Of a DNA stretch of 64,000 nucleotides, positions 51,130 through 60,235 are shown piece after piece. The notes beneath the pieces were generated by a model. The model saw only the letters and a list, made by a program, of their open reading frames with translations. It was not told the DNA's origin and did no database searches. Source of the DNA: Clostridia bacterium. GTDB lineage: Bacteria; Bacillota_A; Clostridia; Oscillospirales; Acutalibacteraceae. Both the position numbers and the translations under genes were made by a program. Position 1 is the first letter of the stretch. Every line of letters starts with the position of its first letter. The stretch covers positions 1 to 64,000 of the forward strand of contig JAFTLL010000004.1 of NCBI GenBank assembly GCA_017456015.1. The letters are read 5' to 3'.

Positions 51130-52473
51130 TTACAAGGTGCCGTCTGCTTGTGTTTCAAGATGGTAGCCGGCATAATCCACAACAGCGGTTGCAGCATATT
51201 CCTGTCGCTCGAAAATATCAAATTTTGACAAGGGTGTTACCCGAATACCCCGCTCTTTTGCCAACGAAACCAGCTTATGCATACCGTCGGATGCAGACAG
51301 CGTCACCAGAAAATGCAGGCCAGCATCCTTCTCCTGTATGCGAAACGGGGTGTTCAATGCCTCTTGCATCAGGCGAATGACCGCATCCCGTTTTTTGCGA
51401 TACCGTATTTTCATCCGGCTGATATGCCGTTCAAAACCGCCGCTGCGAATAAAGGCGGCCAGCGTATACTGTTCCAAACTGGGTACAGTGCAGGCGTAAA
51501 AACGCAATTTTTCTTTGTATTGCTCCATCAAGGGTTCTGGCAATACCATATAACTGATACGAATGGAGGGCGCCAGCGTTTTGGAAAAGGTATTGATATA
51601 AATAACGCGGTTTCCGGCATCCATTTCAAACAAGGTCGGAATCGGACGGCCGACAAATCGAAATTCGCTGTCATATTCGTCTTCTAAAATATAGCCCTTG
51701 GCTTCGCTCGCCCAGTTGAGCAGTTCCTGCCGCCGAGCCACCGGCATAACAATACCGGTAGGATAATGGTGGGCGGGAGAAATATGCACAATCGATGCAT
51801 CGGTCGTGCGCAGTTGTTCTACCGAAAGGCCTTGCGCATCCAACGGAATTGGACGACATTCCACACCGTTTGCCGTATAGATTTTATAAATTTTACTGTG
51901 GCCGGGGTTTTCTACGGCGTAAACCTTGTCCCGTCCCAGAAGCTGTATCAGAAGATTATAAAGATATTCCGTACCTGCGCCAATAATAATTTGCCCCGCC
52001 TGCACGCGGATACCACGAAAATCGTATAAATAGGTGCAAATGGCTTTGCGTAGGGCATAAACACCGTTAAATTCCAAGGGAGCCAACAATTGCTCGCCCT
52101 GCTCGGCAATCACCCGTCGCATCATTCGACACCACAGAGCGAAAGGAAATCCCTCAGCAGAATATCCTGCCGTCGACGGCGGTTGCTCGGTTGAGAGAAA
52201 GGGCGTTTTAGGAGGCCGCGCAATCTGCGGGGCAACCTGATTGATAAAATAACCTTTTTTCTCCAACGGTGTGATATACCCTTCTGCCGCAAGCTGTGCA
52301 TAAGCATTTTCCACTGTAATCACGCTGATTTGCAAATGCTCGGCAAGCTTGCGCTTTGAAGGCAATTTTTCTCCGGCCGTCAAGCGACAGGAAAGAATGT
52401 CCTCTTTGATATGTAAGTACAACTGCTCATACATACTGTGTTTTCCGCGCGCATTTAAATCATAGGTCAGCAT
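51130..52473 (-). CDS. MocR-type GntR/aminotransferase regulator (PdxR-like)
   Basis: A 447-residue fusion. An N-terminal GntR winged helix (YEQLYLHIKEDILSCRLTAGEKLPSKRKLAEHL, here only named by its ends; about residues 14-80) joins a fold-type I aminotransferase domain (about 110-440) with the PLP segment NTFSKTLAPSIRISYM. MocR proteins use PLP as effector and often control vitamin B6 supply (PdxR) or amino-acid uptake. Here it is divergent from an ECF transporter S component, which fits control of B6 uptake, but that is inference. AAGGAG precedes the ATG. Confidence 0.87.
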   Translation of the reverse strand: MLTYDLNARGKHSMYEQLYLHIKEDILSCRLTAGEKLPSKRKLAEHLQISVITVENAYAQLAAEGYITPLEKKGYFINQVAPQIARPPKTPFLSTEQPPSTAGYSAEGFPFALWCRMMRRVIAEQGEQLLAPLEFNGVYALRKAICTYLYDFRGIRVQAGQIIIGAGTEYLYNLLIQLLGRDKVYAVENPGHSKIYKIYTANGVECRPIPLDAQGLSVEQLRTTDASIVHISPAHHYPTGIVMPVARRQELLNWASEAKGYILEDEYDSEFRFVGRPIPTLFEMDAGNRVIYINTFSKTLAPSIRISYMVLPEPLMEQYKEKLRFYACTVPSLEQYTLAAFIRSGGFERHISRMKIRYRKKRDAVIRLMQEALNTPFRIQEKDAGLHFLVTLSASDGMHKLVSLAKERGIRVTPLSKFDIFERQEYAATAVVDYAGYHLETQADGTL

Positions 52474-52492
52474 GGGTTCTCCTTTATCTGGT

Positions 52493-52510
52493 CTGATAAA
52501 AAATAATTAA
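52493..52510. promoter_or_regulatory. Candidate MocR operator
   Basis: TTTATC (52493-52498) and GATAAA (52505-52510) form a 6-base dyad around TGGTCT, at the ribosome site of the MocR gene in the MocR-ECF intergenic space. Short and A/T-rich, so only suggestive. Confidence 0.3.
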
Positions 52511-52577
52511 AATGGATATTTAAATAATACCACTTTTATTGTATCATAAATAAAACAAAAACGCAAGGAGAAGCAAA

Positions 52578-53102
52578 ATGAAGAAAACATATTTAATCAA
52601 ACTCGTATCAACCGCTATGTTTGCCGCACTTGCCTGCGTTTTTACCATAGCGATACAAATTCCGTCACCCATGGGCGGCTATATCAATACGGGTGATGGC
52701 ATCGTATTAACCGCCGGATGGCTATTGGGCGGTGGTTACGGTTTTTTGGCCGCCGGTGTCGGTTCCATGCTGGCCGATTTGTTCACCGGATACGCGCATT
52801 ACGCCATCGGCACCTTTTTAATTAAGGGCATCACAGCCCTGTTGGCCGCTTGGTTTTTCAATAGTTGTTTCAAACTTCTTCATTCCAAAATGGTCAGCCG
52901 CATTTTATCCGGCCTGCTGAGCGAACTCTTTATGGTGGTGGGTTATTTTTTCTACACCGGATTGTTCCTCGGAAAAGGTGTTGCAGCGGCAGTTAGCATA
53001 CCGGGCAATTTGGTACAGGGATTTGCCGGTATTGTTATCGGTATTCTCATAACCCAGTTCTTATTGCGAAATAAGACGATTTGTTCCCTGCTGAATTTAT
53101 AA
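52578..53102 (+). CDS. ECF transporter S component (possible vitamin B6 uptake)
   Basis: A 174-residue integral membrane protein with about six spans. The N-terminal pattern LVSTAMFAALACVFTIAIQIP and the loop GGYINTGDGIVLTAGWLLGGGYGF are typical of ECF S components, which bind a vitamin and use the shared EcfAA'T module encoded elsewhere. No energising genes lie here. The divergent MocR regulator suggests a pyridoxine-type substrate (PdxU/PdxU2 group), by context only. AAGGAG is well spaced before the ATG. Confidence 0.82.
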   Translation: MKKTYLIKLVSTAMFAALACVFTIAIQIPSPMGGYINTGDGIVLTAGWLLGGGYGFLAAGVGSMLADLFTGYAHYAIGTFLIKGITALLAAWFFNSCFKLLHSKMVSRILSGLLSELFMVVGYFFYTGLFLGKGVAAAVSIPGNLVQGFAGIVIGILITQFLLRNKTICSLLNL

Positions 53103-53126
53103 AGGTCCCCGTGTCCTTTTCAAGCA

Positions 53127-53155
53127 TTGCACTTTCAATTTTTTTATAGTATAAT
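53127..53155 (+). promoter_or_regulatory. Sigma-A promoter of the histidine phosphatase operon
   Basis: TTGCAC at 53127-53132, 17 bases, TATAAT at 53150-53155. The -10 overlaps the 5' arm of the preceding gene's terminator hairpin. Confidence 0.65.
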
Positions 53156-53191
53156 AGCATCGTACAGGTTGAACTGCCGATGCTATTTTTA
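53154..53191 (+). terminator. Terminator of the ECF S-component gene
   Basis: ATAGCATCG at 53154-53162 pairs with CGATGCTAT at 53178-53186, followed by TTTTTATA. Transcripts from the overlapping promoter would begin inside or after the first arm and so escape the hairpin. Confidence 0.7.
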
Positions 53192-53240
53192 TATATAAAT
53201 GCAACGGCACAAAAAACGAAAATGTATTTTGGTGATTCTT

Positions 53241-53786
53241 TTGAAAATCCTATTTTTAAGACATGGTGAAACCGAGTGGAATCGCGAGGGTAAAATTCAA
53301 GGCGGCGCCGATATTCCGCTGAATGCAGTCGGTCTTCGGCAGGCCGAGAAAATGCGAACACTTTTATGTGACCGTATGCCGGACTGTATCATTGCTTCGC
53401 CTCTAAAACGCGCCCTGCAAACGGCGGACGTGCTTGTGCAAGGCACCCGGATTCCCATTGTTACCGATGTGCGCCTTCGAGAACGCGGTTTTGGTGCCTT
53501 CGAAGGACAACCCATGCACGCAGTCGATTTTTCCGGCATCTGGTATCCTGACTGCGCCGAACCCCCAGAGGGGATTGAGCCGTTGGAGGATTTTGTGCGG
53601 CGTGTGGCCGATGCTTTGCGGGACATTCGCCATCAATATGCCGGCAAGCGCGTATTGGTTGTATCGCACGGCGGTGTGAGCATTGCTGCCAGCATTCTCA
53701 CCCACCACACACCGCAGAATCCCTACGCAAAGGCATTGTATATTGACAACTGTTCTGTTGCGGAATATTCAATTGATAAAATATAA
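53241..53786 (+). CDS. Histidine phosphatase family protein
   Basis: A 181-residue phosphoglycerate mutase-like enzyme with the catalytic FLRHGETEWN at residues 5-14, the second conserved part RALQTADVL and the C-terminal VVSHGGVSI. It could be an alpha-ribazole phosphatase or another small-molecule phosphatase; no motif decides this. The TTG at 53241 (protein begins MKILFLRHG) is chosen because GGTGAT lies just upstream; an ATG 42 bases earlier would add a basic tail and has no clear site. It precedes the DUF2156 gene by 15 bases. Confidence 0.85.
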   Translation: MKILFLRHGETEWNREGKIQGGADIPLNAVGLRQAEKMRTLLCDRMPDCIIASPLKRALQTADVLVQGTRIPIVTDVRLRERGFGAFEGQPMHAVDFSGIWYPDCAEPPEGIEPLEDFVRRVADALRDIRHQYAGKRVLVVSHGGVSIAASILTHHTPQNPYAKALYIDNCSVAEYSIDKI

Positions 53787-53801
53787 AGGAAATAAAAAGT
53801 C

Positions 53802-54701
53802 ATGGAGCAAGAAATTTTGCATTTTGAGGTCCCCGACATTTCGCACGCCGCGTGCGCCACATCCATTTTACAACGCCATTCTGAGCTTTGTTGTGAAGGG
53901 GCGTTTGCAAATGCGCTGATTTGGCAGAAATATTACGGACACCGCGTTGCCTTTGACGGTGACGCATTATATATGAAGCTTTATTTTGGAGGCCGCCATA
54001 TTTTCCTGCTGCCCTTTTGCGATGATATGCGCGCTGGGTGCGAAAAGATTTTTGCCTACTGCCGCCATAACAATATTCCCCTTTTTTTCCTGGCAGCCGA
54101 AGGAGAGCGTTTGAACCGTTTTCGTTCACTGTACGGAGAATCTTTTCTTTTCAATGAATCACGTGATGACTTTGAATACATTTACACCCGAGAAAAATTA
54201 GCGACGCTAAAAGGTAAAAAATTCCACTCCAAGCGAAACCACATTTCTGCCTTTTCTAAAAAGCACGACTGGTCTTTCGAGGCTATTGATGACACCAATG
54301 CCGACGAAGTTTTGGCTATGTCTGAAATTTGGGTAAAGGCGCATTATGACGGAACCAATCCCTCTCTGCTTGTAGAGCAGGAAAGCTTGAAAACCTTGTT
54401 ACGAAACCGCGAGTTGCTCGGCATTAAGGGCGGTCTGATTCGCACAGAAGGAAAGGTGGTTGCCTTTACCATTGCTTCCCCCATTGGCAAACACACCTAT
54501 GATGTGCATATGGAAAAAGCACTCACCGAGTACAGCACCGCCTATACAGTTATCAACCGCGCTTTTGCCCAATATCTAAACTGTACCTATTTAAACCGTG
54601 AAGATGATATGGGATTGGAAGGCCTACGCAAAGCCAAGCTCTCCTACCAGCCTGACATTTTACTAAAAAAATACACCTGTGTATATCGGGGTGACGCATG
54701 A
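53802..54701 (+). CDS. DUF2156 protein (phosphatidylglycerol lysyltransferase C-terminal-like)
   Basis: A 299-residue cytoplasmic protein of the DUF2156 family, two tandem GNAT-like folds related to the C-terminal domain of MprF. Diagnostic pieces are LKGKKFHSKRNHIS near residue 138 and NREDDMGLEGLRKAKLSY near 266. Free-standing members without the MprF membrane domain are common in Clostridia and have no proven activity. It overlaps the next GNAT gene by four bases. Confidence 0.85.
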   Translation: MEQEILHFEVPDISHAACATSILQRHSELCCEGAFANALIWQKYYGHRVAFDGDALYMKLYFGGRHIFLLPFCDDMRAGCEKIFAYCRHNNIPLFFLAAEGERLNRFRSLYGESFLFNESRDDFEYIYTREKLATLKGKKFHSKRNHISAFSKKHDWSFEAIDDTNADEVLAMSEIWVKAHYDGTNPSLLVEQESLKTLLRNRELLGIKGGLIRTEGKVVAFTIASPIGKHTYDVHMEKALTEYSTAYTVINRAFAQYLNCTYLNREDDMGLEGLRKAKLSYQPDILLKKYTCVYRGDA

Positions 54702-55447
54702 CAAAGGACGCATTTTTGGCGTTGTACCTCCGCTGTTTTCCGGAGGACACCGCGCAGGACGCATTGCAGGTTTGGCAACTTGCAAAATCAGGAAAAATAT
54801 TACACCATGAGACGGCGGGGCAACCGGTCGCCATGCTGGTGTTGCTACCGGCAGTCCTGCGTGCCGAAACACCCTGCACACTCTATTATATTTTTGCGGC
54901 CTGCACCCATCCCGAATTCCGCCGCCGCGGTATCATGGATGAGCTGCTGCATGCCGCTTATGACACCGCGATAACCGACGGACGGCAGGGTGTATTTTTG
55001 CGCCCGGCGAACCAAGCTTTGGCGCAGTATTACGCCAAAAGAAACTTTGCAGTTTTTTCCCGTTATCAAACCGAAACGCTGACTGCAAATCCGACAGCCG
55101 GCGCCTTTTCTTCTCTTTCGTTTTTGGAATTTTCCAAACGCCGAGCCGCTCTTTTACCGACACCTTATATAGAATGGGCGCCCGATTTTTTGCAAACCAA
55201 TTTTTCCTATTGCACCGCCTATGCCGATAAAGAAAATTTACTGATATGCGAAACGCAGGGCGACACCCTCTGCATACGGGAATGCTTTGGGCCGTCTGCG
55301 AATACATTTGCCGCGACGGTAGCCGCACAACTGGGTTGCTCTAAAATTCTCTGCCGGCGATTTGGCAGCGGTGCGCCCTACGCCATGGCCCACACCGCAA
55401 CACCTTTACCCGAAACCTATGTCGGCCTTACGCTCGATGTCTTTTAA
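54698..55447 (+). CDS. GNAT-family N-acetyltransferase (Eis-like)
   Basis: A 249-residue acetyltransferase. The acetyl-CoA loop is HPEFRRRGIMDELL near residue 72, followed by GVFLRPANQALAQYYAKRNFAVF, characteristic of the Eis-type two-domain GNATs common in Bacillota. The substrate is unknown; aminoglycoside or peptide targets are known for relatives only. It is last in the operon with the histidine phosphatase and DUF2156 genes. Confidence 0.82.
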   Translation: MTKDAFLALYLRCFPEDTAQDALQVWQLAKSGKILHHETAGQPVAMLVLLPAVLRAETPCTLYYIFAACTHPEFRRRGIMDELLHAAYDTAITDGRQGVFLRPANQALAQYYAKRNFAVFSRYQTETLTANPTAGAFSSLSFLEFSKRRAALLPTPYIEWAPDFLQTNFSYCTAYADKENLLICETQGDTLCIRECFGPSANTFAATVAAQLGCSKILCRRFGSGAPYAMAHTATPLPETYVGLTLDVF

Positions 55448-55448
55448 A

Positions 55449-55486
55449 AAAAAAGCCTTGAAACCGTATGGTTTCAAGGCTTTTTT
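55449..55486. terminator. Bidirectional terminator
   Basis: A perfect 17-base stem (55449-55465 with 55470-55486) with a GTAT loop, A-run and T-run on either side, between the GNAT gene and the convergent rhaB. Confidence 0.92.
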
Positions 55487-55493
55487 AATAAAC

Positions 55494-56894
55494 TTAATAT
55501 TCTTTTACGCCAAAGGATTTGAAAATAATCTCTCTGGCTTGCGGCAAATCGGTAAAGACACCGTCAGCCAGCATTTGCACGGTAAGGTTGCCGACCGCGG
55601 TCGCCTCGGTCGGTCCGGCATAGACCGGACGGCCGGTGGCCTTGGATGTCAGTTCACAAAGGTAGGTATCTTTGCTGCCGCCGCCGACCACATGAATTTT
55701 ATTGAATTTTCTGCCGGTAATATCCTCTAACTCTTCTACGGCACGGGCATAGCTTTCGGCCAAGCTGGCATAGACCACCAAGGCAAGCTGTCCGGGCGTT
55801 TCGGGAACCGGCTGACCGGTTCTGCGGCTGTAATCCTGCAACGCAGCAATCATACTGTCGGGTGCAAGGAAGCAATAATCCTCGGTATCTACACGGGTCG
55901 GGAAATCTGAAACCTCCATCGCCGCATTACACAAATCATCGAAGGAATACTTATCATTATACTCCTTTTTGAGCGATTGAATCATCCAAAGACCCATAAT
56001 GTTCTTCAAAAAGCGGAATCGGTAGTTATAGCCGCCCTCGTTGGCAAAATTGGCCTTACGTGCCTTTGCCGAGCAATCGGCCTGCATCCGCTCAATACCG
56101 ATGAGCGACCAGGTACCCGAACTTATGTAAACATAGTCATCTGCATTGGAGGGAACTGCGGCAACCGCCGAGCCGGTATCGTGAGAGGCCGGCAAAACCA
56201 CCTTGACATCAAAACCGACTTCGTCGCGAACTTCGGGGCGCAAACCGCCCAGTACCGTTCCGGGCACTGATACCTTTTGAAATATATCGGTGGGCAGACC
56301 AAGCATTTCAATCAATTCGAAATCCCAATCCTTGGAAACCGGGCTGAGCAATTGTGTGGTGGAGGCCTCGGTGTATTCGTTGGTTTTTACGCCGCTTAAC
56401 ATAAAGTGGAAATAATCCGGCACGGTTAAAAAGGTTTTTGCACGTTCTAAATATTCCGGGTGCTTTTCCTTAACGGCAACCAGTTGATATATTGTATTAT
56501 AGAGTTGCTTTTGAATGCCGGTGCGCGCATACAGCTCCTCAGCCGAGATGGTTTGGTAGACGACCTCGTCCATACCGTTGGTACGGCTATCGCGATAGCC
56601 GACCGTATTGCCGATGATTTTATCCTCTTTATCCAGCAGAACAAAGTCGACACCCCAGGTATCTACGCCCATGCTTACCGGAATTTTGCCAATTTCGCCG
56701 CACTTTTTCAGTCCGGCCTTAATGTTGGAAAACAGGCTTTCCAAATCCCAGCATAGTTCTCCGTCTTTCTTTACCAAACCGTTTTTAAACCGGTAAACCT
56801 CCTCTAATTCAAGAAGGCCGTTTTCACCGAGTGAACATAAAATATGCCGGCCGCTGGATGCACCGATATCCACGGCAAGATAGTATTTTTTCAT
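55494..56894 (-). CDS. rhaB: Rhamnulokinase
   Basis: A 466-residue FGGY-family sugar kinase. YLAVDIGASSGRHI at the start is the phosphate-1 motif typical of rhamnulokinase, VDTWGVDFVLLD is specific to RhaB, and LPASHDTGSAVAAVP and HVVGGGSKDTYL complete the ATP site. It phosphorylates L-rhamnulose in rhamnose catabolism. No rhaA or rhaD lies nearby, so it is a lone gene here. The ATG at 56894 has GGAGG eight bases upstream; longer frames lack a site. The gene is terminated by the hairpin at 55449. Confidence 0.93.
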   Translation of the reverse strand: MKKYYLAVDIGASSGRHILCSLGENGLLELEEVYRFKNGLVKKDGELCWDLESLFSNIKAGLKKCGEIGKIPVSMGVDTWGVDFVLLDKEDKIIGNTVGYRDSRTNGMDEVVYQTISAEELYARTGIQKQLYNTIYQLVAVKEKHPEYLERAKTFLTVPDYFHFMLSGVKTNEYTEASTTQLLSPVSKDWDFELIEMLGLPTDIFQKVSVPGTVLGGLRPEVRDEVGFDVKVVLPASHDTGSAVAAVPSNADDYVYISSGTWSLIGIERMQADCSAKARKANFANEGGYNYRFRFLKNIMGLWMIQSLKKEYNDKYSFDDLCNAAMEVSDFPTRVDTEDYCFLAPDSMIAALQDYSRRTGQPVPETPGQLALVVYASLAESYARAVEELEDITGRKFNKIHVVGGGSKDTYLCELTSKATGRPVYAGPTEATAVGNLTVQMLADGVFTDLPQAREIIFKSFGVKEY

Positions 56895-56924
56895 CGGGGT
56901 TACCTCCACTTGCGTTTTTCTTTC

Positions 56925-56953
56925 ATTATATAATAGATTCTGTAAAAAAACAA
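56925..56953 (-). promoter_or_regulatory. Promoter of rhaB
   Basis: On the minus strand: TTGTTT at 56953-56948, 17 bases, TATAAT at 56930-56925. The -35 lies within the end of the ribosomal-operon terminator. Confidence 0.5.
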
Positions 56954-57012
56954 GACTCTTTCTATGCAAAAACCGTTCCCCCAGAGGGGAACGGTTTTTA
57001 AAAAGTCTTGTT
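56944..57012 (-). terminator. Nested terminator of the alpha ribosomal operon
   Basis: The inner stem of 13-14 bases, AAAACCGTTCCCC with GGGGAACGGTTTT (56969-56999), lies inside an outer 9-base stem AACAAGACT/AGTCTTGTT (56949-56957 with 57004-57012). On the minus strand a T run follows both stems. The outer arm overlaps the rplQ stop codon. Confidence 0.88.
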
Positions 57013-57355
57013 ATTTTACAAGCTCAATAATAGCCATTTCAGACGCGTCACCGCGGCGTACATCTGTTTTGGTGATTCGGCAGTAACCGCCGTTGCGCTC
57101 CGAGTAGGAGGGTGCAATTTCATCATACAGCTTTTTAACAACGGATTCCTTGGTAATGAAAGCCATTGCCTGCCGCTTGCTGTGCAAGCTATTATCTTTC
57201 GCGAGTGTAATATATTTCTCGGCCATTGCGCGAACCTCTTTTGCACGGGTAACGGTCGTTTCGATTTTACCGTTTTCCAAAAGGAAGGTTACCATTCCTC
57301 TCAGCATGGCTTTTCTGTGGTCGCTTGTTCTACCGAGTTTCCTTGTTCCTGGCAT
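57011..57355 (-). CDS. rplQ: 50S ribosomal protein L17
   Basis: A 114-residue large-subunit protein. The start [20 protein letters not shown] and the segment [19 protein letters not shown] are family-typical, and length matches the short bacterial form. It lies 21 bases after rpoA and closes the operon. Confidence 0.97.
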   Translation of the reverse strand: MPGTRKLGRTSDHRKAMLRGMVTFLLENGKIETTVTRAKEVRAMAEKYITLAKDNSLHSKRQAMAFITKESVVKKLYDEIAPSYSERNGGYCRITKTDVRRGDASEMAIIELVK

Positions 57356-57376
57356 TTATACGCACTCCTTCAAGCG

Positions 57377-58324
57377 TTATTCTTCAACGTTGCTAAGGCC
57401 AAATCCCAACGAATTCAATTTAGCAACAACTTCTTCGAGTGATTTACGGCCGAGGTTTCTTACCTTCATCATATCCTCTTCGGTTTTCTGAGTTAAGTCC
57501 TCTACCGTATTGATTCCTGCGCGTTTCAGGCAATTGAAACTGCGAACAGAAAGGTCAAGCTCTTCAATGGTCATCTCAAGTACCTTTTCTTTTCCGTCGG
57601 TAGCCCGTTCGATAAACACCTCGCCCGCCGAAGCTTCGAGGGAAAGGTCTACAAACAGGTTAAGATGTTCAGTGAGGATCTTGGCCGCTTTGGAAACCGC
57701 TTCGGTTGCGGTAAGAGTTCCGTTTGTCCATACCTCTAAGCATAGGCTGTCAAAATCGGTCACCTTACCCACACGGGTATTGCTCACGGTGTAGTTGGCC
57801 TTTACAACAGGAGTGTAAATAGAGTCTACCGGAATCACGCCGATAATTGTATTTTCTCCTTTGTTTTTATCCGAGGAAACATAACCTCTACCCTTATCAA
57901 CCGTAAGCTCCATAACCAGCTTCGCACCTTCTGCCAAGGTGGCAATGTGCAGTTCGGGGTTGAGAATTTCAACCTCAGAATCCGCTTTAATCGAAGCGCC
58001 GGTGACCTCACAGGGGCCAACCGCGTCAATGTAAACGGTTTTTACGCCTTCGCCATGCAGTTTGGGAATCAGGCTCTTAATATTCAGAACAATTTCGGTG
58101 ACATCCTCTTTTACACCGGGAATGGTGGAAAATTCATGCATTACACCGTCGATTTTAATCGAAGTAACTGCATATCCGGGTAAAGAAGACAGCAAAACAC
58201 GGCGCAAGCTGTTTCCTAAGGTCGTACCGTAGCCGCCTTGCAGCGGTTCAAGGACAAACTTGCCGTAGGTACCGTCCGAAGTCAAATCCAGTGCTTCAAT
58301 TCTGGGCTTTTCCATTTCTAACAT
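57377..58324 (-). CDS. rpoA: RNA polymerase alpha subunit
   Basis: A 315-residue alpha subunit. The N-terminal assembly domain contains [28 protein letters not shown] (given by its ends: [11 protein letters not shown] and SLRRVLLSS). The C-terminal domain has [22 protein letters not shown] and [10 protein letters not shown], which contact UP elements and activators. Normal length. Located between rpsD and rplQ, as in most Bacillota that keep rpsD here. Confidence 0.97.
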   Translation of the reverse strand: MLEMEKPRIEALDLTSDGTYGKFVLEPLQGGYGTTLGNSLRRVLLSSLPGYAVTSIKIDGVMHEFSTIPGVKEDVTEIVLNIKSLIPKLHGEGVKTVYIDAVGPCEVTGASIKADSEVEILNPELHIATLAEGAKLVMELTVDKGRGYVSSDKNKGENTIIGVIPVDSIYTPVVKANYTVSNTRVGKVTDFDSLCLEVWTNGTLTATEAVSKAAKILTEHLNLFVDLSLEASAGEVFIERATDGKEKVLEMTIEELDLSVRSFNCLKRAGINTVEDLTQKTEEDMMKVRNLGRKSLEEVVAKLNSLGFGLSNVEE

Positions 58325-58367
58325 AAAAGCTCCATTTCTCTGCGCAAAATAAAATTTTGATTATCTC

Positions 58368-58395
58368 CCGAACCACTGCGCAGCGTGGCTCGGGC
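58368..58395 (-). other. Hairpin in the rpsD-rpoA gap
   Basis: CCCGA-CCAC at 58368-58377 pairs with GTGG-TCGGG at 58386-58395, with one mismatch and an eight-base loop. The 83-base gap is the longest in this part of the operon. It might be a processing or S4-binding feature; no T run follows, so it is not a terminator. Confidence 0.4.
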
Positions 58396-58407
58396 AGGGA
58401 AATTGCA

Positions 58408-59034
58408 TTATCTAGAATAGAACTCGACAATCAACTGTTCTTCAACCGGTGCATCGATTGCATCGCGCTCGGGCAGGTTGACAACCTTGACCGTCCATGC
58501 GTCACGGTTTACATCCATCCACGCGGGAACCGGACGGGCACTGTTGGCCTCGGCAACCGCTTTGATTTTCTCGCTGGCGCGGCTCTTCTCGCAAACGGTA
58601 ATGACATCGCCTGCTTTTAACAGGTAGGATGCAATATCCACGCGATGACCGTTTACCTCAAAATGGCCGTGACCGACAAGCTGACGTGCTTCGGCTCTCG
58701 AAGAAGCATAGCCTGCGCGGTATACCACATTGTCCAAACGGCTTTCCAGGATTTTCAACAGGTTTTCACCCGTTACACCCTGCTTGCGCTCTGCGATTTC
58801 AAAATAATGATGGAACTGAACCTCGTTCACACCATAGAAACGTCTTGCTCTCTGCTTTGCACGAAGCTGCAAGCCGTATTCAGATGTTTTTTTACGGCCC
58901 TGGCCATGCTGGCCGGGGGCATAGGCTCTACGGCCTACGGAACATTTTTCAGAGTAGCAGCGTTCGCCTTTTAAGAACAATTTTTGTCCTTCACGGCGGC
59001 ACAGTCTGCATACTGCTCCGGTATATCTAGCCAT
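58408..59034 (-). CDS. rpsD: 30S ribosomal protein S4
   Basis: A 208-residue primary 16S-binding protein. N-terminal part: [30 protein letters not shown] (a zinc-type C+ form with Cys9, Cys12, Cys26 and Cys31, given by its ends). The S4 RNA-binding domain [26 protein letters not shown] is present. The cysteines mark it as the zinc-binding paralogue. In E. coli, S4 represses the alpha operon translationally; a similar role here is possible but unproven. Confidence 0.96.
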   Translation of the reverse strand: MARYTGAVCRLCRREGQKLFLKGERCYSEKCSVGRRAYAPGQHGQGRKKTSEYGLQLRAKQRARRFYGVNEVQFHHYFEIAERKQGVTGENLLKILESRLDNVVYRAGYASSRAEARQLVGHGHFEVNGHRVDIASYLLKAGDVITVCEKSRASEKIKAVAEANSARPVPAWMDVNRDAWTVKVVNLPERDAIDAPVEEQLIVEFYSR

Positions 59035-59050
59035 CTAAAAGCACCTCCAA

Positions 59051-59452
59051 TTATACTCTTCTTCTCTTAGGCGGACGGCAACCATTGTGGGGAATTGGTG
59101 TTACGTCTTTAATCATGGTAACATCAAGACCGGCTGACTGCAATGCACGGATTGCAGCTTCGCGTCCGGCTCCGGGGCCCTTGATATATACTTCAACAGA
59201 TTTCAAACCATGCTCCATTGCGGCCTTTGCGGCTGTCTCGGCAGCACTCTGAGCAGCAAACGGGGTTGATTTTCTTGAACCTCGGAAGCCCAGTTCACCG
59301 GCAGATGCCCAGGACAGCGCATTGCCCTGTGTGTCGGTGATGGTTACAATCGTATTGTTGAAGGTTGACTGGATATGGGCAGCACCGCGCTCAATATTCT
59401 TTTTCTCGCGGCGTCTGCGGGTGGTAGCAACTTTTTTACCCTTTGTAGCCAT
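59051..59452 (-). CDS. rpsK: 30S ribosomal protein S11
   Basis: A 133-residue small-subunit protein of the platform. [20 protein letters not shown] near residue 25 and the C-terminal [18 protein letters not shown] are diagnostic. The basic N-terminal tail [18 protein letters not shown] is usual in Clostridia. Seventeen bases from rpsM. Confidence 0.97.
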   Translation of the reverse strand: MATKGKKVATTRRRREKKNIERGAAHIQSTFNNTIVTITDTQGNALSWASAGELGFRGSRKSTPFAAQSAAETAAKAAMEHGLKSVEVYIKGPGAGREAAIRALQSAGLDVTMIKDVTPIPHNGCRPPKRRRV

Positions 59453-59467
59453 ATTTTCTTCCTCCGC

Positions 59468-59836
59468 TTACTTCTTCTTGTTTGCAATTGTCTTCTTCGG
59501 ACCTTTGCGGGTACGCGCATTGGTTTTAGAGCGCTGTCCGCGAACCGGAAGACCCTTGCGGTGTCTTAAACCACGGTAACTGCCGATTTCAATCAAGCGC
59601 TTGATATCAAACGCAATCGCTCTGCGGCAATCACCTTCTACATTCAGATTCTTATCAATGTACTCACGCAGTTTTGATATTTCATCTTCTGTCAAATCCT
59701 TAACGCGCGTATCCGGATTTACACCGGTGGCGGCAAGAATCTTTTTTGATGTTGTAAGACCGATACCAAAGATATAGGTTAAACCAATCTCAACTCTTTT
59801 TTCTCTGGGAAGGTCAACACCTGCTATACGTGCCAT
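59468..59836 (-). CDS. rpsM: 30S ribosomal protein S13
   Basis: A 122-residue head protein contacting 23S rRNA and t[24 protein letters not shown] at the start (residues 1-21) and [20 protein letters not shown] near the end are typical. The ATG at 59836, two codons after an in-frame alternative, is chosen for spacing to GAGGTG and for family fit. Confidence 0.96.
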   Translation of the reverse strand: MARIAGVDLPREKRVEIGLTYIFGIGLTTSKKILAATGVNPDTRVKDLTEDEISKLREYIDKNLNVEGDCRRAIAFDIKRLIEIGSYRGLRHRKGLPVRGQRSKTNARTRKGPKKTIANKKK

Positions 59837-59870
59837 AAACACTGCACCTCACATTCTAAACTATTCAAGA

Positions 59871-59984
59871 TTAACCTTGACGCTGTTTGTGCTTGGGATT
59901 TTCACAGATAACCATGACTTTTCCCTTGCGCTTAATGATTTTGCATTTGTCGCAAATCTTTTTTACAGAAGGTCTGACTTTCAT
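59871..59984 (-). CDS. rpmJ: 50S ribosomal protein L36
   Basis: A 37-residue zinc-ribbon protein: [19 protein letters not shown], then [13 protein letters not shown]. Cys11, Cys14, Cys27 and His32 are the zinc ligands, so this is the C+ form. Short but unambiguous, with AGGAGG ahead of its ATG, between infA and rpsM as expected. Confidence 0.95.
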   Translation of the reverse strand: MKVRPSVKKICDKCKIIKRKGKVMVICENPKHKQRQG

Positions 59985-60016
59985 ACTAAATTACCTCCTA
60001 AAATAATAAGTATGAT

Positions 60017-60235
60017 TTACTTTGAGCGCCACGTAATGCGGCCTTTTGTTAAATCATAGGGTGACATTTCCACTGTGACTTTATCACCGGGAAGGATGCG
60101 AATGAAATTCATACGCAGCTTGCCGGAAATATGTGCCAGAATGGTATGCCCGCCCTGGATTTCAACCTTGAACATTGCGTTGGGCATAGCCTCAACAACA
60201 ACACCCTCTAATTCAATCATATCCTCTTTGGACAT
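60017..60235 (-). CDS. infA: Translation initiation factor IF-1
   Basis: A 72-residue S1-like OB-fold protein that occupies the A site during initiation. [37 protein letters not shown] and the C-terminal [11 protein letters not shown] are conserved. It directly follows the KOW-protein gene with no spacer. Confidence 0.97.
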   Translation of the reverse strand: MSKEDMIELEGVVVEAMPNAMFKVEIQGGHTILAHISGKLRMNFIRILPGDKVTVEMSPYDLTKGRITWRSK

